From assembly GCA_965242845.1 (NCBI GenBank), contig CBDETC010000001.1:124001-188000 (forward strand): 64,000 nt of DNA. Direction: 5' to 3'. Position numbers and translations under genes: made by a program. Numbering within the stretch: the first letter of the stretch is position 1; every line of letters begins with the position of its first letter. The stretch comes from RHLJ01 sp965242845 (GTDB lineage: Bacteria; Bacteroidota; Rhodothermia; Balneolales; Balneolaceae). The notes below the pieces were generated by a model that was not told the origin of the DNA, searched no databases, and saw nothing but the letters and a program-made list of their open reading frames with translations. Shown in pieces: positions 31,906-39,164 of the stretch.

Positions 31906-33228
31906 TTAAAGCTCAAGAAGGTCTAACTGTTCTTTTATAAAGAAGCTTTTAAATGTCTCAGGTTGGGAGTCAGAATATGTACCATTATTATTGATATTAA
32001 TAGTACTCAGCTTATTTCTTCCTTCAATTCGTTCAAAGAAAACTATTTGAAATATCTCTCTTTCTTTTCGTTTTGATTTAAACTCTTGCCTTACTTTTAA
32101 GCGGAAACGATCAATCGTAAAATCACTATGAGTTTCTATTATAAATTTCTTTTTCTCATTTAAATATGATTTGAAGACTAATTCTCCAAAGGCGGCTTGA
32201 CTTCTAGGATGCAAATGTATTTCAGGTTGTTGTATTGCATACCAAGTCGGATTCTTAGATTTAATAATCTCAATAATAAGAGGTAAAACTTGAGACACCC
32301 CATAACCGACGTTTGATATTTTAATTGGTTTTTTATCTAAGTAAATATGCAATTCAAATGGTGCTGTACTATCGTTTCTTAAAGAACTGATTTCTATTTT
32401 TTTAAAAAGACCACTATCAATACCAAACTTGTTAAGTATTCTATTAATTCTTTTTGGTTCATTACCGCTTTTACTCAGCAGTTCTTTCAAAATATAAGGT
32501 GCATGTGACCCTTCTGGATTAAATGACAGCTTGTGTTTATCGTAAGTTCTTTGAGGTTCAGCTCTAATAGGAGCAAGCCAAGTAAGTTCTTCTAGAAAGT
32601 TCGGTAGATTAAAACTACTGCTAGTAATTTGATCACTAGCTTCATTTGGAGATAATTCTCTTAATTTTTGTATCAATTGGGCTTTGATGAAGAAAATAAG
32701 TGGGAATCCTTCTCCAGGTATCTTTGAAGAATCAAACTCAGTGTGACCTTTTTCGTTTCGATCGATCCAAATTTTGAAATATTGGAGCTTATTATTTTCA
32801 GAAACACTACTAAGGTCAATTTTAGAAAATGAATATTCGAACTTGTCATCCTTAATATTGACAAGAACATCAGTATTCATGTCAATCATTCTAAGTTGAG
32901 ATATCTTAGGTACACCTTTGTGGCTAGCAAATCGAATTAGAATTGCGCTAATCCTATTATATTTATCTGAAGAATCACCAACTATACCTACTTCAAAATA
33001 AGAAGGATCATCAGCATTCTTACTTACAATTTCTGTATAAAATCCGAGATCAGTTTCCTCTGCATCAAATTGTAAATCGAACCAAAATTGTTGAGAGGAT
33101 AATAACCTAATTAATTTTAGTATGGATGTTTTACCGGTACTGTTTTCTCCAACAAAAAAATTGACATTCTTAAGCGGTAAAAAAGTTTTTTGAAAACCTC
33201 TAAAGTTATCAACGTAAAGAATTGGCAT
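31906..33228 (-). CDS. AAA/ABC-type (OLD/SMC-like) ATPase of a two-gene cassette
   Basis: A 440-residue ATPase with Walker A GENSTGKTS (27-35) at the N-terminus, a signature-like GYGVSQVLPLI, then Walker B region YAIQQPEIHLHP and the switch ETHSDFTIDRFRLKVR, the plan of the AAA_15/AAA_21 OLD-like family. The Walker B acid position reads Gln-Gln-Pro-Glu rather than D/E-E-P-E; a QQPE variant occurs in a subfamily of such ATPases as I recall it. There is no C-terminal Toprim nuclease; the nuclease is instead the separate PIN protein 2 bases downstream. Comparable ATPase-plus-effector pairs act in phage defence. Its ATG follows the exonuclease gene by 13 bases. Confidence 0.85.
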   Translation of the reverse strand: MPILYVDNFRGFQKTFLPLKNVNFFVGENSTGKTSILKLIRLLSSQQFWFDLQFDAEETDLGFYTEIVSKNADDPSYFEVGIVGDSSDKYNRISAILIRFASHKGVPKISQLRMIDMNTDVLVNIKDDKFEYSFSKIDLSSVSENNKLQYFKIWIDRNEKGHTEFDSSKIPGEGFPLIFFIKAQLIQKLRELSPNEASDQITSSSFNLPNFLEELTWLAPIRAEPQRTYDKHKLSFNPEGSHAPYILKELLSKSGNEPKRINRILNKFGIDSGLFKKIEISSLRNDSTAPFELHIYLDKKPIKISNVGYGVSQVLPLIIEIIKSKNPTWYAIQQPEIHLHPRSQAAFGELVFKSYLNEKKKFIIETHSDFTIDRFRLKVRQEFKSKRKEREIFQIVFFERIEGRNKLSTININNNGTYSDSQPETFKSFFIKEQLDLLEL

Positions 33229-33241
33229 TTTTTATTTTAAC

Positions 33242-33952
33242 CTAATTAGTTTCCTGTATTTCTTCCAGTTTTTTTATTGCTCTTTCCTTAAGATTATCAA
33301 ATTGGTCTTCAGGTATATGACCAGCTGTGAATTGGTAGTACAGCCAAACGATATAAGTAGCCATCACATCCTCATAGCAATAGTGCTCGATTAGTGGTAG
33401 CTCATTTCTCTTGAACATCTCATATACCTGGTTTCCTTCTCCGGTTTGCTTGAAAGGAATTCCGATGAGCTGGCCAAGATGTTTTAGCTTGGGCCAGGAG
33501 CTGGCTCCATAATTACTGAATTCATCCACTAAGTCCAGGTTATGCTTGCTATAACGATAACGGATATCATAATCGCTCATTCGAACGGGCATTTGCAAGC
33601 CATGCTTCATTGCCCGGTAAGTGAGTACTGGAATATCAAAGCCTTTTCCGTTGTGGTGGATTAAACCAAAGTCTTTATAGGTGCCAATGGTTTCGAAGAT
33701 TTTCTGAAGTCCTGCTTTCTCATCGGTTCCATTCCAGGCAACTTTCTGTCGGGGTTCCCCTGTATTTTCAATCCATAAACCAACCCAGGAAACCATACGG
33801 TGATACATAGGAGGGAGGAAACCGGATTTATTTCGGGCTAATTCCTCACTGGCTTTCTCGAGGAGTAGTTCTTCATCGGATTCAAAATCATGAAGTACCG
33901 TACGAATAAACTCGATATCAGGAATGGTTTCTAAATCGAAAATAAAAAACAT
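33242..33952 (-). CDS. DEDDy 3'-5' exonuclease (PolB-like exo2 family)
   Basis: A 236-residue exonuclease of the DNA polymerase B exonuclease-like group (PF10108). The metal-binding residues are in FDLETIP (motif I), HHNGKGFDIPVL (motif II) and CYEDVMATYIVWLY (motif III, DEDDy tyrosine). The length is normal for this family. It is a free-standing exonuclease without a polymerase domain and probably acts in repair or nucleic acid turnover. Its G+C content is markedly higher than that of the ATPase gene that follows after 13 bases. Confidence 0.9.
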   Translation of the reverse strand: MFFIFDLETIPDIEFIRTVLHDFESDEELLLEKASEELARNKSGFLPPMYHRMVSWVGLWIENTGEPRQKVAWNGTDEKAGLQKIFETIGTYKDFGLIHHNGKGFDIPVLTYRAMKHGLQMPVRMSDYDIRYRYSKHNLDLVDEFSNYGASSWPKLKHLGQLIGIPFKQTGEGNQVYEMFKRNELPLIEHYCYEDVMATYIVWLYYQFTAGHIPEDQFDNLKERAIKKLEEIQETN

Positions 33953-34061
33953 GTTAGAAGGCTGGATTGCTGGCTGATAATACTAAAATGAGCAGACTTT
34001 TCAATCGACTTGTCAGCTTGTTGTCGAATTGTAGCCCCTTGCTGGTTATATTCTGGAGCGT

Positions 34062-35090
34062 ATGATCAAAGATCTCAAATATCTGGCAGCATATATTAAT
34101 CCAACACTAACCGTAATTGGTTTGTGGCTGGGTGGAGGCTTTACCTTTATGAATGTGGTTTTTGTGTTTGTACTGGTACCGATCATCGATCAGTTCAGTC
34201 CCAGTTCAGAGGAGAATATTCCGGTAAGTGAGCAGGCTGAATTTTTAAAAAGACGACTGTTTGACTGGTTGCTGTATCTCAATCTGCCCATACTCTACTT
34301 CGTGTTGGGTTTCTTTGTCTATCAGTTGAATGCAACAACGATGACAGGATTAGAGATGGCAGGCAATCTTATCTCTGTGGGAATCGTGATTGGGACTTGC
34401 GGTATTAATGTGGGACATGAATTGGGACACCGAACTTCAAAAATTGATCATTTAATTTCACAGCTATTGCTTCTTCCGGCCCTTTATGTTCATTTCTTTG
34501 TGGAGCATAATCGGGGTCATCATAAACATGTAGGCACTGATCTTGATCCAGCAAGTGCTAAAAAAGGGGAGGGCTTATATTTCTTTTGGATCAAATCTAC
34601 ATTTGGTGGGTATTTCAGCGCATGGAAGATTGAAGCAGATCGTCTTAAGAAAATCAAAAAACATGTGTTCTCTTTTGATAACACCATGTTGCTATTCACT
34701 CTTTCCCAAATTGGCTACATCTGGCTGATTTATTTCTTTACGGGATATCCCAATCTGCTCTACGTGTTACTTGCTGGAGTAATTGGATTATTACTCCTCG
34801 AAACCATCAATTACCTGGAGCATTATGGCCTTAGAAGAAAGAAGCTCGATAATGGTCGATACGAAAAAGTGCTTCCCAGGCATTCCTGGAATTCCAATCA
34901 TAGTTTTGGGAGGATCGTGCTTTATGAGCTTACGCGTCATTCCGACCATCATTATATAGCAAGCAAGAAGTATCAGGTTTTAGATCATCACGAAGATTCA
35001 CCACAACTCCCTGCTGGTTATCCAGCTATGATTCTAGCTGCGCTCCTGCCTCCGCTTTGGTTTTTCTTAATGGATAAGAGAATACCGTGA
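34062..35090 (+). CDS. alkB: Alkane 1-monooxygenase
   Basis: The 342-residue integral membrane di-iron enzyme hydroxylates the terminal carbon of medium-chain n-alkanes. All four histidine motifs are present: HELGHR (119-124), EHNRGHHKH (148-156), NYLEHYG (250-256) and LTRHSDHH (290-297). Six membrane helices can be seen. The enzyme needs rubredoxin and rubredoxin reductase; neither is encoded in this window. The gene stands alone between divergent and convergent neighbours. GGAGCGT shortly before the ATG at 34062 supports the start. Confidence 0.95.
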   Translation: MIKDLKYLAAYINPTLTVIGLWLGGGFTFMNVVFVFVLVPIIDQFSPSSEENIPVSEQAEFLKRRLFDWLLYLNLPILYFVLGFFVYQLNATTMTGLEMAGNLISVGIVIGTCGINVGHELGHRTSKIDHLISQLLLLPALYVHFFVEHNRGHHKHVGTDLDPASAKKGEGLYFFWIKSTFGGYFSAWKIEADRLKKIKKHVFSFDNTMLLFTLSQIGYIWLIYFFTGYPNLLYVLLAGVIGLLLLETINYLEHYGLRRKKLDNGRYEKVLPRHSWNSNHSFGRIVLYELTRHSDHHYIASKKYQVLDHHEDSPQLPAGYPAMILAALLPPLWFFLMDKRIP

Positions 35091-35114
35091 GGAATATTGA
35101 ATAGAGAACGAACA

Positions 35115-35173
35115 GAACTTTGAACAATTGGACTTCGAACTTTGAAGTACAGTATTCAGAGTTCAGAGTTCAA
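35115..35173. repeat. Short direct repeats at a convergent junction
   Basis: GAACTTTGAA occurs at 35115-35124 and again at 35137-35146, followed by the heptamer TTCAGAG twice and TTCAA (35155-35173). This fills most of the gap between the ends of alkB and the asparaginase gene. It holds no coding signal. Confidence 0.6.
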
Positions 35174-36166
35174 TCAGCTCAACTCTCCGGCCAGGCTTTT
35201 TTGGAATAACTTTTCGATGGTTCCTTTGTCCTCATAATTGCCGAGCAACCACATCATTTTAGTTAGAGCGGCTTCGAGTGTCATATCAGCACCGGAAATA
35301 GCACCCGCTTTAAGAGCGGCTCTTCCAGCTGGGTATTTATTAAGGTTTACCGCATCATAATCGGCCTGGGAGAGAAGTACCACGATTACGCCATGATCCC
35401 TGCAGCGTTCAAAGAATGGGAGGAGGCTGGACTCTCCTTTCATGGGGAAATTTCCACTTCCAAACGATCGAACGATGATAGCTTTCAGCTTCGAAAGTTC
35501 TAATGCCATCAGGTAATTTGTATTCAATGAAGGGAATACATTTAGCACCAGAACTGAATTATCGAATTTGGGGTGTACACTTAGCGGAAGTTCTCCTGAT
35601 TTTGGAGACTTGTTGAGTTCAACTTCCAACCCTATTTCTGCCAATACGGGAAAGTTGGGAGACCCAAAAGCGTCAAAATCTCCTATACTCGTTTTGGTTG
35701 CCCGGTTTCCGCGATACACATGGTCATTAAAGCAGATAGCTACTTCATTTATATCGGTAGTCGCTATTTCAACTGCATTGATCAAGTTCCGTCTGGCATC
35801 GCTTCTGATATTACTTAAAGGTACCTGGCTTCCCGTTAATATGACTGGCTTAGAAAGATTAATAAGACTGAAAGAAAGGGCTGAAGCAGTAAAGGCCATA
35901 GTATCAGTTCCATGAAGGATTACAAAGCCATCATAAGCATCATAATGTTCTTCGATACATCGAGCCAGTTCATTCCAGTGTGTCCGGTTTAAATCGGAAC
36001 TATCTTCAAAAAAAAGAGGTGTGGTGGTAATTTCAGCAAGTTCATTTAAGCCCTCAATCCGTTGGTATAAAGTTTCAGACCAGGCTTCCGGATCCAGTTC
36101 TACCCCTTCGCCTTTTGCACTCATGGCAATGGTTCCTCCGGTCTGAATAATGAGGATTTTTTTCAT
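35174..36166 (-). CDS. ansA: Type I L-asparaginase
   Basis: The 330-residue enzyme hydrolyses L-asparagine to aspartate and ammonia. The nucleophile threonine lies in TGGTIAM (Thr12) and the second catalytic motif is HGTDTMAF (Thr87-Asp88). There is no signal peptide, so it acts in the cytoplasm, and the length matches bacterial AnsA. It is divergent from the EF-G paralogue gene. Confidence 0.93.
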   Translation of the reverse strand: MKKILIIQTGGTIAMSAKGEGVELDPEAWSETLYQRIEGLNELAEITTTPLFFEDSSDLNRTHWNELARCIEEHYDAYDGFVILHGTDTMAFTASALSFSLINLSKPVILTGSQVPLSNIRSDARRNLINAVEIATTDINEVAICFNDHVYRGNRATKTSIGDFDAFGSPNFPVLAEIGLEVELNKSPKSGELPLSVHPKFDNSVLVLNVFPSLNTNYLMALELSKLKAIIVRSFGSGNFPMKGESSLLPFFERCRDHGVIVVLLSQADYDAVNLNKYPAGRAALKAGAISGADMTLEAALTKMMWLLGNYEDKGTIEKLFQKSLAGELS

Positions 36167-36257
36167 CTTGCTTCTTTGCTCCAGTCGGTTAACTTAATGC
36201 TTCACATTCTCTTCATGAATGTTATACATGTTCATTGACAAATATAAGCGCAAGATA

Positions 36258-36271
36258 TGAAAGCGCTTTTC
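36258..36271. promoter_or_regulatory. LacI/cre-like palindrome upstream of the EF-G paralogue
   Basis: TGAAAGCGCTTTTC matches 12 of 14 positions of the Gram-positive cre consensus and has the central CG palindrome AAAGCGCTTT of LacI-family operators. The 13-mer from 36260 recurs upstream of amt. Upstream AAGCGC at 36246 can also pair with GCGCTT here as a small hairpin. Confidence 0.35.
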
Positions 36272-36309
36272 TTTTCTAAAATAATCAGCAATCAAAAACG
36301 GAGTTAGCC

Positions 36310-38436
36310 ATGAAAGTATATAATCCTACCCGCATCCGAAATGTTGTGCTGTTGGGTCATTCAGGCTCCGGCAAAACAACACTCGCTGAGACTATGTTGT
36401 TTGAGTCCGGAGCCACCAATCGACGAGGAACTATTGAAGATCAGAATATGGTATCGGATTACCATCAGCAGGAAAAGGAAAAGGGGAAATCGATTTTTGC
36501 ATCATTTATGAATTTGGACTGGAGGGGGCACAAAATTAACCTGATTGATACTCCAGGAACCTCAGACTATATAGGGGAAGTAGTAGGAGCATTACGGGTA
36601 GCAGATACAGCAATATTTACACTCAATGCAGAAAATGGGGTAGAGGTAGCAACCGACTCTCTTTGGAAGTACACGCAGAAATACCAGGTGCCATCCATGT
36701 TTGTGGTGAATAAACTGGATAATGAACGATCCGATTTTTGGAAAGCCGTAAATGAGGCTAAGGATCATTTTGGTCGTGAAGTCACAGTAGTACAATATCC
36801 TTTTAGTGAAGGCGGAGATTTCCATGCAATCATTGACGTACTAAGAATGACTATGTATGAATTTCCTGAAGGAGGTGGGAAGCCTGATAAACTACCTATT
36901 CCCGAGTCTGAGCAGGAAAGAGCATCCAGGCTGCACCAGGAGCTGGTCGAAGTAATTGCAGAGAATGATGAAACCTTGATGGATATCTATTTCGAGCATG
37001 GAGAGCTGGATGAAGAGCAAATGCAAAAAGGGCTCCATATTTCTTTAGTGAATCAGCAGATATTTCCACTTTTCTGTGCTTGTGCATCACGAAATATGGG
37101 AACCGGAAGAATCATGGGCTTTATTGATGATGTAGCTCCAAATCCATTGGAAGTCTCCTCTCCAAAAACTGAGGCCGGAGATGATTTTATAATGGACCCA
37201 GACGGTAAGCCTGTAATGTTCTTATTTAAAACTCATTCTGAGTCGCATGTAGGAGATCTAATCTACTTTAAGGTATATGGCGGTTCTGTATTGGCTGGAA
37301 TGGATTTGATTAATGAGAGCAATTCCAATACGGTACGTCTCGGGAATCTTTATCTCACTGAAGGCCATAAGCGAATCGAAATTCCTGAAGTCAAAACGGG
37401 TGATATTGGCGCGGTAGTAAAGCTAAAAGACAGTGAAGTAAATGATACACTACACGAAAAGGGGCATGATGTAAAACTGGATCCAATTCATTTCCCTGCC
37501 ACAACTATTCGTACCGCTGTTAAGCTAACCAAGGAAGGAGATGAAGATAAACTGGGTAATGCCCTGCATCAGGTTCATCGTGAAGATCCTTCCGTAGTTA
37601 TTGAACACAGCCAGGAATTGAAACAAATTATCATTCATGGGCAGGGTGAAGAGCATTTGAATACGATCGAACATGCTCTTACGAACAGGTTTAATCTCGA
37701 TATCGAGTTTATCACACCTCGAATTCCTTACAGGGAGACCATTACTTCACCAATTAAAACCAAGTACAAGCACAAGAAACAATCAGGTGGGGCCGGACAA
37801 TATGCTGAGGTTCATCTCCTTATCGAGCCTTTTGAAGAAGGTATGCCTGATCCTGCTGATATGAAGGTTAGAAATCGAGAAGACCATGAACTCCCATGGG
37901 GAGGAAAACTTGTTTTCCAGAATTGTATAGTTGGTGGAGTGATTGATAATCGTTTCATGCCAGCTATTGTAAAAGGAATCATGGAAAAAATGGAGAATGG
38001 CCCGATGAGTGGTTGTCGCGCCAGGGATATTCGGGTATCTGTGTTTGATGGTTCTATGCATTCGGTAGATTCCAACGAAGCTGCTTTTAAAACAGCTGCG
38101 CGTATGGCATTTCGGGATGGATTTCTCCAGGCAAATCCCAAATTGATGGAGCCCGTGTACGAGATTGAAGTAACAGTGCCATCCGAGTATATGGGCGATG
38201 TTATGAGTGATCTGGGAACCCGGAGAGGACAAATCCAGGGAATGGATGCTGAAGGATCACTTCAGAAAATCAAAGCAAATGTTCCTTTGGAGGAGCTGGA
38301 TCATTATTCGACCAGACTTAAGTCTATGACACAGGGAAGTGCTACCTATGCCAGGAGCTTTTCTCACTATGCACCAGTTCCATTTGATATCCAGGAGCGC
38401 GTAATCCAGGAGAACCTGGAGCTGGAAGAGGCTTAA
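36310..38436 (+). CDS. Elongation factor G-like paralogue (EF-G2 type)
   Basis: A 708-residue translational GTPase with the EF-G domain order: G domain (GHSGSGKTT at 16-24, DTPG at 80-83, NKLD at 134-137), domains II-V and the EF-G domain IV/V motifs (ITSPIKTKYKHKKQSGGAGQYAEV, MGDVMSDLGTRRGQIQGM). Canonical EF-G has DTPGH; here Thr84 replaces the catalytic switch II histidine, and switch I reads EKGKSI instead of RGITI. It is thus a paralogue rather than the main EF-G. Relatives of this class occur across Bacteroidota and actinobacteria, and a Bacteroides EF-G2 is reported to work without GTP hydrolysis. GGAG lies 7 bases before the ATG. Confidence 0.9.
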   Translation: MKVYNPTRIRNVVLLGHSGSGKTTLAETMLFESGATNRRGTIEDQNMVSDYHQQEKEKGKSIFASFMNLDWRGHKINLIDTPGTSDYIGEVVGALRVADTAIFTLNAENGVEVATDSLWKYTQKYQVPSMFVVNKLDNERSDFWKAVNEAKDHFGREVTVVQYPFSEGGDFHAIIDVLRMTMYEFPEGGGKPDKLPIPESEQERASRLHQELVEVIAENDETLMDIYFEHGELDEEQMQKGLHISLVNQQIFPLFCACASRNMGTGRIMGFIDDVAPNPLEVSSPKTEAGDDFIMDPDGKPVMFLFKTHSESHVGDLIYFKVYGGSVLAGMDLINESNSNTVRLGNLYLTEGHKRIEIPEVKTGDIGAVVKLKDSEVNDTLHEKGHDVKLDPIHFPATTIRTAVKLTKEGDEDKLGNALHQVHREDPSVVIEHSQELKQIIIHGQGEEHLNTIEHALTNRFNLDIEFITPRIPYRETITSPIKTKYKHKKQSGGAGQYAEVHLLIEPFEEGMPDPADMKVRNREDHELPWGGKLVFQNCIVGGVIDNRFMPAIVKGIMEKMENGPMSGCRARDIRVSVFDGSMHSVDSNEAAFKTAARMAFRDGFLQANPKLMEPVYEIEVTVPSEYMGDVMSDLGTRRGQIQGMDAEGSLQKIKANVPLEELDHYSTRLKSMTQGSATYARSFSHYAPVPFDIQERVIQENLELEEA

Positions 38437-38464
38437 TACAACTTAGATTTATTATTCTTCAATT

Positions 38465-38493
38465 AAAGCAGAGGATTACCCTCTGCTTTTTTT
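38465..38493 (+). terminator. Intrinsic terminator of the EF-G paralogue gene
   Basis: GCAGAGG (38468-38474) pairs with CCTCTGC (38480-38486) around ATTAC, extended by AAA/TTT, and is followed by a run of seven T. Confidence 0.9.
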
Positions 38494-38807
38494 GTATAAA
38501 AAAATTACCACCCAGAACTCAATCGGGGTGGTAATGAAGGACATTGAAATCTATGTTTGTCTCTATTTCTTTCTGTCTCTATTCAGAAAGCTCTATTACA
38601 TAAAAATTAATTTCTTGCACGCACTACCAAAATTAATATTGATTTGTAATCAAAGTTGTTGGATAGTATGTTTGCGTCGTCGGGTAGAAAGTTGTCTTCT
38701 ATTGGTATTAAAGACATCACTAAAAGGTGTATTTATGGGTAGCCCTTTTGTGGTATTATGGAGATAAGCCTTTCTAAATCAATTCAATTTTAAACAAATT
38801 TGCTGTC
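38494..38807. other. Long non-coding gap with promoter
   Basis: Together with the preceding terminator this is the only stretch above 300 bases without a gene. A 91-codon frame at 38492-38767 has an implausible composition and overlaps the terminator, so it is not called. The interval holds the promoter described at 38643 and a leader of about 130 bases before the next gene. No riboswitch was recognised. Confidence 0.6.
38643..38674 (+). promoter_or_regulatory. Bacteroidota-type promoter, both boxes
   Basis: TTTG (38643-38646) and TATGTTTG (38667-38674, followed by C) are separated by 20 bases, a full match to TTTG-N(19-21)-TAnnTTTGY. It should drive the small acidic protein, the histidine kinase and the response regulator. 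Confidence 0.65.
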
Positions 38808-39164
38808 ATGAGTACAAATTCAAATCAATCGCCCAGCCTTCTAAAACCGTATATACGATTAACAAAAAATGCTTCTGATGAGTATTCTCTTTGGATAGCA
38901 GTGTTTATACCAAAGAATTATAAGATTTCGGAAGAGCCTTCAATTACAATAAAAAGTCCTAAACTGGTTCAGGTAAATGTGGATGTGAAAGGACCAAAGG
39001 AGAAACCATCTGATAAATGGGAGGCGGTTCCGCTTCTTGCTTCATTACCTACTCCGGATGACGGAGTTCATTCAGACGCAAAAATAAAAGTAACTGTTTG
39101 GTTGGATGACCCTGAGGATGAAGGAAGTTCAGTAACACAGTACGATGAAGCAGAAGAGGAATAG
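38808..39164 (+). CDS. Small acidic protein upstream of a two-component system
   Basis: A 118-residue soluble protein without signal peptide or membrane helix. It is mostly beta-strand (YSLWIAVFIPKNYKI, LVQVNVDVKGP, AKIKVTVWLDDPE) with an acidic C-terminus (QYDEAEEE), compatible with a small beta-sandwich. I recognise no family. Its last 20 bases overlap the histidine kinase gene in another frame, which suggests translational coupling and a shared role in signalling. Confidence 0.7.
   Translation: MSTNSNQSPSLLKPYIRLTKNASDEYSLWIAVFIPKNYKISEEPSITIKSPKLVQVNVDVKGPKEKPSDKWEAVPLLASLPTPDDGVHSDAKIKVTVWLDDPEDEGSSVTQYDEAEEE

Noticed and set aside
37783..38232. Minus-strand frame of 149 codons within the EF-G paralogue
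   Set aside because: It is antisense to conserved EF-G domain IV/V sequence with no independent signals.
36310..38436. The main elongation factor G
   Set aside because: Switch II lacks His, switch I deviates, and no rpsL/rpsG/tuf genes are nearby.
38492..38767. Open frame of 91 codons after the EF-G paralogue
   Set aside because: It starts within the terminator, spans the promoter at 38643 and has a random-looking Cys/Leu/Tyr-rich composition.
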